A DNA stretch of 64,000 nt, taken from positions 260,829 to 324,828 of the forward strand of contig JAUJNH010000003.1 of NCBI GenBank assembly GCA_030448245.1. The letters run 5' to 3'. A program made the translations under genes and the position numbers. Each line of letters opens with the position of its first letter. Within the stretch, counting starts at the first letter, position 1. The notes under the pieces were generated by a model. The model was not told the DNA's origin and ran no database searches. It was given only the letters and a program-made list of their open reading frames with translations. The stretch comes from Acidimicrobiales bacterium (GTDB lineage: Bacteria > Actinomycetota > Acidimicrobiia > Acidimicrobiales > JAUJNH01). Shown piece by piece: positions 53,167-61,266 of the stretch.

Positions 53167-54030
53167 TTACGCAAGCACCTCAACCCCGCGGACCTGGTTG
53201 ACCGAGACGTGCTCGACCATGCCGGTGGACGATCGCAGCTCGAGCCGGCCCAGCGGGTCGACGGCGGCGGCGTGGGCACGCATCTCCCCGCGGGGCACCA
53301 GGCGCAGCTTCAGGTTGTGGCCCAGGGTGCTGCAGCGCTTCTCGTAGACGGCGAGCGGACCAGCGACGCCCTCGCTCAGCTCATCCGTCCGCTGGTCGAG
53401 CTGCGCAGCGATGGCGTGGAGGAGCTCGTCGCGCCGCGCCGGGTCGGTCTCTCCTGTCACGTCGAGGCGGACGGTGACCACCGCGACCCGGACCTTGCCC
53501 GGCCCGAGCTGGACGTCGGCCCGCACCGACGCCCTGGTGGAGCCGTCCTGGGCGTCGACGACCCGGTCCGGCCACGCCGTGCGGACGGCCGAGCCTCCCG
53601 CCGCCTCGATCCCGTCGGCCACGGCGAGCGCGCCCACCAGCCACGGCACGTCGGCCTCCTCGGCTCGCAGCGCCGGCCGCAGCACCACGGCGAAGGCCAG
53701 GGTCGACGACGAAGGCACCGTCCAGAGCTGGCCGAGCCGCCCGATCGGGCTGACCTCGTGGTTCACGACGACGGTCGCTCCGCTGGGTGCCTGCTCCAGG
53801 TTGGCCCAGCCGAGCGCCATGGCTCCGGCCGAGACCGCCGCCTCGTAGCGCCGGATGGGCCGGGCCGTGTCTCCCGCCGGTGCATCGGGACTCGCTTGAC
53901 CCCCGTCTTCCCTCGTCGGCTCCCCCGGCTCGCCTGACGGCGCGCCTCCCCCGCTCCTCAGTCCAGACGGCGGCCGCTCGCCCCTCGCCGGCTCGCTCGC
54001 TGCGCTCGCGGGGTCGACTGGATCGCTCAC
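53167..54030 (-). CDS. Biotin ligase-like (BPL/BirA fold) protein with altered active site
   Basis: 287 residues from the GTG at 54030 (VSDPVDPASAASEPARGERPPSG). After a 60-residue disordered N-terminus comes TVVVNHEVSPIGRLGQLWTVPSSSTLAFAVVLRPALRAEEADVPWLVGALAVADGIEAAGGSAVRTAWPDRVV. This parallels BirA (E-Q-x-x-G-R-G-R-x-G-R-x-W ... L-x-x-x-V-A ... K-W-P-N-D), then YEKRCSTLGHNLKLRL and a C-terminal SH3-like domain (DPLGRLELRSSTGMVEHVSVNQVRGVEVL). The GRGR loop reads SPIGRLGQLW and KWPND reads RTAWPDRV, so normal biotinyl-AMP chemistry is doubtful. It lies in the hydrogenase operon. The disordered N-terminus coincides with a copy of the dispersed repeat. Confidence 0.72.
   Translation of the reverse strand: MSDPVDPASAASEPARGERPPSGLRSGGGAPSGEPGEPTREDGGQASPDAPAGDTARPIRRYEAAVSAGAMALGWANLEQAPSGATVVVNHEVSPIGRLGQLWTVPSSSTLAFAVVLRPALRAEEADVPWLVGALAVADGIEAAGGSAVRTAWPDRVVDAQDGSTRASVRADVQLGPGKVRVAVVTVRLDVTGETDPARRDELLHAIAAQLDQRTDELSEGVAGPLAVYEKRCSTLGHNLKLRLVPRGEMRAHAAAVDPLGRLELRSSTGMVEHVSVNQVRGVEVLA
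53900..54012. repeat. Inverted, diverged copy of the dispersed repeat inside a coding region
   Basis: Read on the minus strand, ccgcgagcgcagcgagcgagccggcgagg matches the copy at 38180-38210 almost exactly, and gtctggactgaggagcg resembles its gcctggctggaccgacgag. The sequence encodes the disordered N-terminus of the BirA-like protein (ASAASEPARGERPPSGLRSGGGAPSGEP), so the repeat may have inserted there without breaking the frame. Confidence 0.65.
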
Positions 54031-54455
54031 TTGGCCAGCCTCGAGACGAGGCGGTCGATCCGCCAGTCCCCGGCCTCCTGGCTGAGCTCCACCGATGCAG
54101 CCGGCAGCCCCGCCCCCAGGAGCGGATCCGGCACCGGGACCATCAGGACGACGCGGGCCGTGCTGTCCTCGAGGCCGTCCAGGACGACGTCGTACTCGAG
54201 GGTGTCGACATCGACGGTGAGGAGGTCGGCTCGGAAGCCGTTGACCAGGTCGCTCCGGAACTGGTCGAGCTCGGCCTGGGTGGCCGTGCCGTCCCGCAGC
54301 CTGGCGGCCAGGGCCTCGGGCATCCCCCGCGAGGTGGCGATGCCCATCACCACCCGGTGCGCCTCGGTGCTCAGCAGGTCCCACACCAGGTGGTGCTCCC
54401 CCCACGCCACCGCCTGCACGAAGGTGCGGGCCGCCTCCTCCGGGCTCGCCGCCAT
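54027..54455 (-). CDS. Unrecognised 142-residue protein in hydrogenase operon
   Basis: From ATG 54455, whose A-T-G shares bases with the TPR stop (TGATG): MAASPEEAARTFVQAVAWGEHHLVWDLLSTEAHRVVMGIATSRGMPEALAARLRDGTATQAELDQFRSDLVNGFRADLLTVDVDTLEYDVVLDGLEDSTARVVLMVPVPDPLLGAGLPAASVELSQEAGDWRIDRLVSRLAK. An N-terminal helical part followed by strands ending WRIDRL suggests an NTF2/SnoaL-like or DUF4878-like cone fold. No catalytic residues are obvious. Coupled to both neighbours by overlaps. Confidence 0.7.
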   Translation of the reverse strand: MAASPEEAARTFVQAVAWGEHHLVWDLLSTEAHRVVMGIATSRGMPEALAARLRDGTATQAELDQFRSDLVNGFRADLLTVDVDTLEYDVVLDGLEDSTARVVLMVPVPDPLLGAGLPAASVELSQEAGDWRIDRLVSRLAK

Positions 54456-55825
54456 CAGGGCCGCTCCCAACCCCGGGCGTAGAGGAAGTCGCGCACGAAC
54501 ATGCGCTGTGGCAACCCGAGCTGCGCGCCCACGGCGTCGTCGAGGGCCCGGTCGGCCACCTCGGCGTCCTCCGGACTCAGCTGGCGGAGCGCGGCCAGGC
54601 GGGCCTCCAGCGAGACCTGGAGGAACTCGTTCGGCAGGTGCACGAGGACCCCCAGCTCGGCCTCGATGAGGACCCGCGCTCGTTCCGGGCCGGTCCAGTA
54701 CTCGGCCAGGGCGAGCTCGAGGAGGGCCTTGTGGCGCGTGGGCTCGGGGAGGGCGAGGTAGCGAAGCAGCCGGTCGCGCATCAGGGGGACCCGGTCCTCA
54801 GGGAGGGCGTCGGCGACCAGCGAGACGAAGTGATGGGCCCGCCCGGGTGTCGGCGCCCATGACGTGAGGCGTTCCTCCACCCGCATCAGGCTGACGAACG
54901 CCTGCTCGCGCTGGGCCTGGTGGAGGCGGGTGTCGAGGGCGGCCAAGGCATCTTCGTAGCATGCCAGCGCCAGGCGGAGGTTGGTGACCCCGTCGAGGCG
55001 CTCGACGGCGTGGCCCAGGTTGTACTTGGCCAGGGCGTGCTGGAACGGGAACCCCGTCCTGGTGAAGACGGTGAGCGACTCGCCGAACGAGTCGGCCGCC
55101 TCCTCGAGCAGCGGGGTGGCCGCCTCCGGCTGGAGCGTCGCCAGCGTCATGTTGGCGACGCCGATGCTGAAGTACAGCAGGCCGTAGTGGTAGGCCGTCT
55201 CGCCGGGGTCCACCTCGGGCAGCGCCAGGCTGTAGTCGTCCAGGGCAGCCCGGAGCTGCTCCTCTCCGCCCGCCGCCACCCGGGCCTGACCACGGTTGAG
55301 CAGCGCAGCCACCCACCCGCGCTGCCCGTCCGGCGTCGTCGTGTCGAACAGCTCGATCGCCTTTGTGAACTGCTCGATCGCCTCGAGCGACGCCCCCTGC
55401 GCCGCCCGGGCCAGCCCGAGGTTGTTCAGCGCGGCCGCCCGCTCGTCCGGCCGTCCGTGAGGCTCGAGCAGGGTGACCGCCCTCTCGAACAGCCGGACGG
55501 CCTGGTCGATGTTGCCGAGGCTGCGGTGGGCGGCGCCGGCTGCGTTGACGACCCGGGCGTGCTCGATCGGGTCGAAGCGGGGATCGAACAGGCTGGCGGC
55601 GACGTCGTAGCTGGCCAGGGCCCGGCGGAGACTCTCGTCCAGCGGCCCCGTGGGGTACTCGGCGTAGGCCAGCCCCAACCGGTAGGCCAGGGTGGCGTGC
55701 TGGAAGGGCTGGGACGCCTTGCTGGTGGCGGCCAGCTGCGACTCGAGCGCTCGGATGACCGCCTCCCGATCGACGTCGGCGGCCTCCGTCGGCTGGGACT
55801 GCGTCTGGGGCTCGGATTGGGACAC
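54455..55825 (-). CDS. TPR-repeat protein
   Basis: About 456 residues from the GTG at 55825 (VSQSEPQTQSQPTEAADVDREAVIRALE), chosen because GGGGAG precedes it and it does not overlap the previous stop. Tetratricopeptide-like repeats span most of the length: EHARVVNAAGAAHRSLGNIDQAVRLFERAVTLLEPHG, ERAAALNNLGLARAAQGASLEAIEQFTKAIELFD, WVAALLNRGQARVAAGGEEQLRAALDDYSLALPEV, and LAKYNLGHAVERLDGVTNLRLALACYEDALAAL. It is probably a scaffold for protein contacts during hydrogenase assembly. It lies between the hyaD-like gene and two unknown genes in the hydrogenase operon. Confidence 0.82.
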   Translation of the reverse strand: MSQSEPQTQSQPTEAADVDREAVIRALESQLAATSKASQPFQHATLAYRLGLAYAEYPTGPLDESLRRALASYDVAASLFDPRFDPIEHARVVNAAGAAHRSLGNIDQAVRLFERAVTLLEPHGRPDERAAALNNLGLARAAQGASLEAIEQFTKAIELFDTTTPDGQRGWVAALLNRGQARVAAGGEEQLRAALDDYSLALPEVDPGETAYHYGLLYFSIGVANMTLATLQPEAATPLLEEAADSFGESLTVFTRTGFPFQHALAKYNLGHAVERLDGVTNLRLALACYEDALAALDTRLHQAQREQAFVSLMRVEERLTSWAPTPGRAHHFVSLVADALPEDRVPLMRDRLLRYLALPEPTRHKALLELALAEYWTGPERARVLIEAELGVLVHLPNEFLQVSLEARLAALRQLSPEDAEVADRALDDAVGAQLGLPQRMFVRDFLYARGWERP

Positions 55826-55829
55826 GGCG

Positions 55830-56333
55830 CTACTCCCCGCTTCCGACGGGCGCACACAGTCGTTCGAGCTGGGCGCCCACCTCGGTGATCGCCACGTCGA
55901 CGGCTGCCGCGACCTCGGGTGACAGGTCCATGCCCAGGGCCTCGGCGTCGACGGGCTGGCAGCCGACCAGGAGCACCTGGTCGGGCAGGGCGCCCATGGC
56001 CTTGGCCATCATCATCACCCGAGACGGGGTGGCGAGGTGGGTGTCGGCGATCAGCTGGTGCCGCTGGTCGTGGCTCATCAGGTGGGCGTCCGGGATGTCG
56101 GGCTCGATGAGCATGATGGTGCCCGGCGGGCGACCCCGGTCGACGGTGTCCATCACGATCAGCGCGTCGTAGCCCTCCATCAGCTCCTGCACCAGGGTCA
56201 TGCCGCTGATGCCGGTCTCCATCACCCGAACCCCGTCGGGCAGGTCCATGGCCTCGAGCCGCCGGGCCACGACCACGCCGAAGCCGTCGTCCGACCGCAG
56301 GGTGTTGCCCACGCCGGCCACCAGGACCCTCAC
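55830..56333 (-). CDS. Hydrogenase maturation protease (HyaD/HycI-type)
   Basis: 167 residues from the GTG at 56333: VRVLVAGVGNTLRSDDGFGVVVARRLEAMDLPDGVRVMETGISGMTLVQELMEGYDALIVMDTVDRGRPPGTIMLIEPD. The G-V-G-N-x-L-x-x-D-(E/D)-G-x-G opening, the mid-protein acidic residue (IVMDTVD) and a later His (SHDQRHQLIADTHLATPSRVMMMAKAMG) match nickel-sensing endopeptidases that trim the large-subunit C-terminus after metal insertion. GTGA overlap with the preceding gene. It is the better-conserved of two such proteins in the operon. Confidence 0.92.
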   Translation of the reverse strand: MRVLVAGVGNTLRSDDGFGVVVARRLEAMDLPDGVRVMETGISGMTLVQELMEGYDALIVMDTVDRGRPPGTIMLIEPDIPDAHLMSHDQRHQLIADTHLATPSRVMMMAKAMGALPDQVLLVGCQPVDAEALGMDLSPEVAAAVDVAITEVGAQLERLCAPVGSGE

Positions 56334-56830
56334 GGGTGGGCGCCCTGAGCAGCCTCGGCGGCCCGCAGGGCGTACCCCCGCACGGTCCACCAGGCGATGT
56401 ACTCCTCGAACTGGCGCCAGCCGGCGACGTCGACGGCCTCGCGGTAGTTGTCGGCCCGGTTCGACAGCTCGGACGTGATGATCCGGTCCAGCGCCTCGAA
56501 GGTGAGGTCGGCAGCCCCGAGCAGGTGGGGAGCCGGGTCGCCCCCACGCAGCTCGGCTGCGATCTCGCTGGTCCTGGTCTCGAGCTCGTCGAGGTCGATG
56601 CCCTCGTCAGCCGGATCACTGGCGACGCCAGCGGCCTGCTCCTCGACCCGGCGGAGGCAGTAGCCCTTGAGCAGCGCCTCGCCCGCCCAGCGGGCGAGCT
56701 CCACCATTGGCTGGTCGGCCTCCTCCTGGGCGACGGCCCGGGTCCGGATGCGGGTGGCCGTCCTGGTGAGCGGGTGGGCCTGGGCCAGGGCCCGGGCCTT
56801 GTACGCCCGTTCGGCGGCGTCGCCCGCCAT
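56330..56830 (-). CDS. Unrecognised 166-residue protein in hydrogenase operon
   Basis: From ATG 56830 (MAGDAAERAYKARALAQAHPLTRTATRIRTRAVAQEEADQPMVELARWAGEALLKGYCLRRVEEQAAGVASDPADEGIDLDELETRTSEIAAELRGGDPAPHLLGAADLTFEALDRIITSELSNRADNYREAVDVAGWRQFEEYIAWWTVRGYALRAAEAAQ). It is all-helical in appearance and has one Cys. TGATG-coupled to the NifU-like gene and GTGA-coupled to the protease gene, so it is an integral part of the operon. The family was not recognised. Confidence 0.72.
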   Translation of the reverse strand: MAGDAAERAYKARALAQAHPLTRTATRIRTRAVAQEEADQPMVELARWAGEALLKGYCLRRVEEQAAGVASDPADEGIDLDELETRTSEIAAELRGGDPAPHLLGAADLTFEALDRIITSELSNRADNYREAVDVAGWRQFEEYIAWWTVRGYALRAAEAAQGAHP

Positions 56831-57459
56831 CAGGTCTTGCGGCGGATCTGCAGCAGCGGGCCCTGCGGCGCGGGTGGCGGCTCGGGGACGCCCCCGGGCA
56901 CGGTCACGCACTCGAGGTCGGCGGCGTCGGGGTTGATCGACGTGGCGTCACCCTCGAGCACCTCCATGCGCCGGAAGTTCGGCCACCCCTCGCGCAGCGC
57001 CGCCTCGACCCCGTAGGTGAGGGTGGCCGACGAGCTGGGGCACCCGTCGCAGGTCCCCTTCAGCCGCAACGTGACGACGCCGTCGACCACGGACTCGACC
57101 TCGATGGCGCCGCCGTGGGACTCGACCAGCGGCCGCACCGACTCGAGGGCGGCGAGCACGGCGCTCTCGGCCTCGTCGGTGGCCTCGGGCCCCTCGCCGA
57201 GGCCATAGGCGCCCAACAGCGTGCCGGTGATGGGGTCGCCAGCGGCCGACTCGAGGAAGATCTCACCGCGCCACTGCCTGGTCATCTCGATCAGGCGGCC
57301 GAGGCCGTCGCGGTGGAAGGCGTCGACCCAGTCGAGCAGTTCGGTCACCTTGTCGGCCACGGCCGGGTCGGGGTGCTCCGAGAGCTCCTCGGCCAGCTCG
57401 CCGATGCGGTGCAGCACCTGGTCGTAGCCCAGCGTCTGCTCGTCGTCCTGCGCGCTCAT
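56830..57459 (-). CDS. NifU-like iron-sulfur scaffold domain protein
   Basis: 209 residues. The N-terminal half is helical (YDQVLHRIGELAEELSEHPDPAVADKVTELLDWVDAFHRDGLGRLIEMTRQ). The C-terminal half has ALESVRPLVESHGGAIEVESVVDGVVTLRLKGTCDGCPSSSATLTYGVEAALREGWPNF, the NifU C-terminal (Nfu) domain with its CxxC that binds a transient [4Fe-4S] cluster. A role in loading clusters into the small subunit is likely. Nfu-type genes are known in clusters of group 1h hydrogenases. Overlaps the upstream gene by four bases. Confidence 0.92.
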   Translation of the reverse strand: MSAQDDEQTLGYDQVLHRIGELAEELSEHPDPAVADKVTELLDWVDAFHRDGLGRLIEMTRQWRGEIFLESAAGDPITGTLLGAYGLGEGPEATDEAESAVLAALESVRPLVESHGGAIEVESVVDGVVTLRLKGTCDGCPSSSATLTYGVEAALREGWPNFRRMEVLEGDATSINPDAADLECVTVPGGVPEPPPAPQGPLLQIRRKT

Positions 57460-57998
57460 GGGGTCACCTCGCTCGGTGGCTTGGCCACCTCCTCTTGGAC
57501 CATGGCCAACACCGTATCCACCACGCCGTCGACCTCGGGGCTGAAGCCGAGGCCGAAGGAGCGGTCACCGGGTTCGATCTCGATGACCACGGTCCCTTCG
57601 GGGAAGCCCTTCCAGTACCGCACGACGGCCAACGTGTGGTCGAGGTCGATGATGCCGCCCGCCGCCTCACCGAGGCGCTCGTGCACCTCTGCGTCCGGCG
57701 GCGGGGTGAGGTCGAGCACGTACCTCCGAATGGTGCCCGGCGGGTCGACCTCGCGGGGCATGCACCCCACGAGGACGACCTTCGACGGGCCGATCTCGAC
57801 GATCCGGTCCAGCACGCGGTGCGCCGCGAACGACAGGTCCTCGACCAGCACGTGCTCCGGCCAGTCGAGGCCCTCGACCCGGCGCACGAACTGCGTGCCG
57901 AAGTCGAGGTCTCGAAGCCAGGGCAGCCCGACGCCCCCAACGAGCACCGGGCCGCCTGTTGTCTGCCTCTCAGTCGGGCCGCCGGGGCCCGGGATCAC
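57456..57998 (-). CDS. HyaD-like hydrogenase maturation protein, diverged
   Basis: 180 residues from a GTG at 57998, overlapping the large-subunit stop (GTGA). VLVGGVGLPWLRDLDFGTQFVRRVEGLDWPEHVLVEDLSFAAHRVLDRIVEIGPSKVVLVGCMPREVDPPGTIRRYVLDL has the HyaD fold, but the usual G-x-G-N-x-L-x-x-D-E/D-G reads GVGLPWLRDLDFG, so the N-terminal metal ligand region is altered. IIDLDHTLAVVRYWKGFPEGTVVIEIEPGDRSFGLGFSPEV follows the family C-terminal pattern. It may process the large subunit or act as an inactive chaperone beside the canonical protease at 55830-56333. Confidence 0.82.
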   Translation of the reverse strand: MIPGPGGPTERQTTGGPVLVGGVGLPWLRDLDFGTQFVRRVEGLDWPEHVLVEDLSFAAHRVLDRIVEIGPSKVVLVGCMPREVDPPGTIRRYVLDLTPPPDAEVHERLGEAAGGIIDLDHTLAVVRYWKGFPEGTVVIEIEPGDRSFGLGFSPEVDGVVDTVLAMVQEEVAKPPSEVTP

Positions 57999-59875
57999 TC
58001 GAGGGTGCAGCCGCAGCTGTTGACCTCACGCACGATCGTGCCGATACCCGTGTCGATGTGGGTCGTGCACGGCATGCAGGGGTCGAAGCTGCGGATGGTC
58101 CGGAGGATGTCGATCCCCTTGATGTCCTCGTCCCTGACGCTCTCGAGGATCGGGGTGCCGACGACGGCCTCCTCGTAGGGGCCGGGGGTGCCGAACGGGT
58201 CGCGAGGAGCGGCGTTCAGCGTCGACGGCGTGGTGATCTGGTAGTTGAGGAGCTTGCCCTTGTCGATGTGCATGTGGTGCACGAGCCAACCGCGGCTCGC
58301 CTCCCAGAACCCGACACCGATGCGCTCGTCCTTCGGCACCTTGAACGGGGTGGAGATGGCCGTCTCACCCCGGCGCCAGTACTCGAGGGCCTTGAGCATG
58401 ATGTTCATGCCGACTGCGGCCGAGTTGGCCATGGCGTAGGCACGGGCCCGGTTGCGCTCCATGGCGTTGAGGGTGCGGGGCACCTTCCAGTACAGCTCGT
58501 CCTCGGGCAGCTCGTGGCGGGGCATCACCATGCGCATGCCGTCGCCGGTCGACTCCATGAACGGGTTGTCGACCGTCTGCCCAGCCAGGGACGTCACCCA
58601 CACGCTGCCGTAGGCACCGGTCTCGATCGACTGGCGGTCCCACCGGGGAGCGGTGTCCCAGGTGTACTTCTCCTTGAAGTTCTTGCCCGTCGGCCGGGGC
58701 AGGGTCCGCTTGTTCCACGGGTGGTGGGGCGACAGCGGGTTGCCCAGCGGGTCGGTCTTGAACCGCTGCGGAGCGCCCTTGGTCCAGTCGTCGTAGAACG
58801 AGTGCTCGATGAACTCCTCGAAGCCGACGTTGATGTCGGTCAGGTTCGTGGTGACCAGCTTGCCCTCGATCACCATGCCAGGCACGTTCCAGCGAGCGTT
58901 GCCCCACTCGTTCATGTTGGCGTAGGTGGCGTCGTAGACCTCGGAGTTGTCGAACACGCCGGTCTGGGCGATGTTCGTCGGCCGGGCCCCGACCTGCTCG
59001 TACTCGGGGTTGGCCTCGAGGAAGAAGTCCATGAGGTCGTCCCAGATCCGGGTGATGACCTTGCAGAAGTCGAAGATCTTGCCCAGCTGGGTGTAGAACT
59101 CGTTGAAGCTCGACACGCTGATCGTGCAGGACATGCCGCCCGGGACGATGGTCGACGGGTGCGGGTACTTGCCCAACATGATCTGACACATCACGCGGCC
59201 CACCCGGGTCCACTCGAGCGCCTCGAGGTAGATCCGCCCCGTCAGGGGGTTCAGGGCATCCATGATGTCCTTGATGGTCCGGTAGCCGTGGATGTCACCG
59301 TGGCGGCACAGGGTCTTCTCGGCCAGGGTCACCAGCTCGGGGTTGGTGATCGACACCAGCGAGGTCGAGTAGTCGGGCCCGGCCAAGAGGCCGAGGTGCA
59401 GCGGGCGGTCGTAGAAGTACTCGCCGACCTCACCCAGGTTCCGGCACTCGACGCCCAGCGGCGGCGGGCAGATGCCGAAGGTCATCTCGGTGGCCAGGGC
59501 CGACACGGTGGCGTGCACGCCGCCGCACACGCCACAGGCCCGGGAGCTGATGTCGATGGCGTCCCGGGGGTCGCGACCCTCGAGGATGATCTCGTAGCCC
59601 CGGAAGAGGGAGGCGATCGAGTGGCAGTCGACCGCCTTCTTCTCCTCGAGGTCGAGGACGGTGTGGACGGCGAGGGAGCCGGCCACCCGGGTCATCGGGT
59701 CGATGTTCCAGTCACGCAGCTTGGGCGGGGCGCCGAGCTTGGCGCCGGGGCCGTCGGCCGGGCGGGCGTAGCTCTTCAGCTCGACGGGCTCAAAGGCGTA
59801 GGGGTCCTTGACCCCCTCCTTCAGCTGGGCCTTGCCCGCGCTGTCGAACTCGATGGGAAGGTTCTTGAAGCACAT
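57995..59875 (-). CDS. hhyL: [NiFe]-hydrogenase large subunit, high-affinity uptake type (group 1h/1l-like)
   Basis: 626 residues from ATG 59875 (MCFKNLPIEFDSAGKAQLKEG). The nickel site is formed by L1 ISSRACGVCGGVHATVSALA and L2 SFDPCMPCTTHI. After the His comes a 20-residue tail (IDTGIGTIVREVNSCGCTLE) likely removed on maturation. Features such as DPLGNPLSPHHPWNKRTLPRP, ALNPLTGRIYLEALEWTRVGR and NAMERNRARAYAMA follow group 1h (formerly group 5) large subunits, which oxidise atmospheric H2. L1 differs from the usual ICGICGDNHATC, so it may be the related 1l or another branch. The subgroup, and hence the symbol, is provisional. Confidence 0.9.
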   Translation of the reverse strand: MCFKNLPIEFDSAGKAQLKEGVKDPYAFEPVELKSYARPADGPGAKLGAPPKLRDWNIDPMTRVAGSLAVHTVLDLEEKKAVDCHSIASLFRGYEIILEGRDPRDAIDISSRACGVCGGVHATVSALATEMTFGICPPPLGVECRNLGEVGEYFYDRPLHLGLLAGPDYSTSLVSITNPELVTLAEKTLCRHGDIHGYRTIKDIMDALNPLTGRIYLEALEWTRVGRVMCQIMLGKYPHPSTIVPGGMSCTISVSSFNEFYTQLGKIFDFCKVITRIWDDLMDFFLEANPEYEQVGARPTNIAQTGVFDNSEVYDATYANMNEWGNARWNVPGMVIEGKLVTTNLTDINVGFEEFIEHSFYDDWTKGAPQRFKTDPLGNPLSPHHPWNKRTLPRPTGKNFKEKYTWDTAPRWDRQSIETGAYGSVWVTSLAGQTVDNPFMESTGDGMRMVMPRHELPEDELYWKVPRTLNAMERNRARAYAMANSAAVGMNIMLKALEYWRRGETAISTPFKVPKDERIGVGFWEASRGWLVHHMHIDKGKLLNYQITTPSTLNAAPRDPFGTPGPYEEAVVGTPILESVRDEDIKGIDILRTIRSFDPCMPCTTHIDTGIGTIVREVNSCGCTLE

Positions 59876-59910
59876 GGATGTCGTAGCCTCTCGTGAGTCT
59901 CTGTCGAGTC

Positions 59911-61266
59911 TTAGTTGTAGGACTCGTTGCGGTGCTGCATCTTCGAGTAGAACTTGTGCACGACCTTCATCGACCCCTTGGGGGTCGTCCGTCCACGGGC
60001 CCAGCCGCTCGGGATTTCTCCGTCCCAGCGGGGGGTCAGGTTCTTGTCGACCCGGGTCACGTTGCGCATGCGCCGGATCATGCCGCCAGCCACCCGGCTG
60101 GTGTTGCTCGAGACCATCGAGCCGGGGGACACCCCGTAGAAGGGCGAGAACTTGTCGGGGAAGCCCGGCATCGTGCAGCCGATGCAGATGCCGCCGATGT
60201 TCATGCAGCCGCCGTGACCGTCGACGTTGCCGCGCTCGGCGATGTTGCACTGGACCACGGGGCCCCAGCAGCCCAGCTCGACGAGGCACTCCTTGTCGCC
60301 GTACTGCTCGGCGAACACGCCTTCCTCGTAGTACCCGGCTCGGGGGCAGTGGCGGTGGACGGTCTCGCCGAACAGCCAGGCCGGACGGCCGAGGTCGTCG
60401 AACTCGGGCAGCGGGGCGAGGCCGTTGAGGAACAGCAGGACGGCGGTGGCGGTCTCGATGTAGTTGTCGCCGATGGGGGCGCAACCAGGGACGTTGACCA
60501 CGGGGACGCCAAAGGCCGACCGGTAGTCCTTGCCCAGGTAGTCCATGACGGCCATGGCGTTGGTGACGTTGTTCTTGGCGGCGGGGATCCCGCCCCAGGA
60601 GGCGCAGGTGCCGATGGCCACGACGGCGGCGGCGCCAGGCGACAGCCGGTCGAGCCACTCGAGGCTGGTGATCTGGCGCCCCGTGTTGGGGTCGTCGCCC
60701 AGGCCCATCCAGAACCCGTCACCGGAGATCGACTCGTCCATGATCGAGCCCTCCCACGTGATGACGTAGGGGGCGTCGAGCTCGCCGCGCTCGGCCATGA
60801 AGAGGTTGTGCATCCAGTCGGGGCCGACCTCGGTCGACACGACCGTGTGGATCAGCTCGACCCGGGGCAGCCCGGGGAGGATGCCGGCGAGCAGGTGCTC
60901 GACCCGCGGGTGGGTGGCGGCGGTGACGGCGACGGTGCAGCCGTCGCAGGAGGCGCCCACCAACCAGATGAGGTAGATCTTCTTGAGCGGCCCGATGTTC
61001 AGCGTGTCGTCAGGCTCGACGAGCGCCCGGCTGCGGATGCCGATGGGCGCCATCGGGTCGAGCGGGTCGTACCCGTCGATGAGGCCGACGCCAGACTTCT
61101 TCGTGCCGTTGAACGGCTCGAGGGTGCCGTGCGGGTACACGGACGGCACGTTCTCCTCGTGGAAGGTGGCTTGGACCCGCTTGGTGTACTCCTGCGGTTC
61201 TGCGGTGATCGTCGGACGCCCAGGCGCCCGGCGGGCCACTCGCCTGGAAGGTTCGTCAACTGCCAT
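59911..61266 (-). CDS. hhyS: [NiFe]-hydrogenase small subunit (group 1h/1l-like)
   Basis: 451 residues from ATG 61266, with a 95-residue N-terminal extension (PSVYPHGTLEPFNGTKKSGVGLIDGYDPLDPMAPIGIRSRALVEPDDTLNIGPLKKIYLIWLVGASCDGCTVAV). The proximal cluster region has C-D-G-C, GTCASWGGIPAAKNN and NVPGCAPIGDN. The medial/distal region has HRHCPRAGYYEEGVFAEQYGDKECLVELGCWGPVVQCNIAERG and GGCMNIGGICIGCTMPGFPDKFSPFYG. No twin-arginine signal or membrane anchor is visible, as in other group 1h enzymes, so electrons must pass to the membrane through partner proteins. It is the first gene of the minus-strand operon, 35 bp before the large subunit. Confidence 0.93.
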   Translation of the reverse strand: MAVDEPSRRVARRAPGRPTITAEPQEYTKRVQATFHEENVPSVYPHGTLEPFNGTKKSGVGLIDGYDPLDPMAPIGIRSRALVEPDDTLNIGPLKKIYLIWLVGASCDGCTVAVTAATHPRVEHLLAGILPGLPRVELIHTVVSTEVGPDWMHNLFMAERGELDAPYVITWEGSIMDESISGDGFWMGLGDDPNTGRQITSLEWLDRLSPGAAAVVAIGTCASWGGIPAAKNNVTNAMAVMDYLGKDYRSAFGVPVVNVPGCAPIGDNYIETATAVLLFLNGLAPLPEFDDLGRPAWLFGETVHRHCPRAGYYEEGVFAEQYGDKECLVELGCWGPVVQCNIAERGNVDGHGGCMNIGGICIGCTMPGFPDKFSPFYGVSPGSMVSSNTSRVAGGMIRRMRNVTRVDKNLTPRWDGEIPSGWARGRTTPKGSMKVVHKFYSKMQHRNESYN

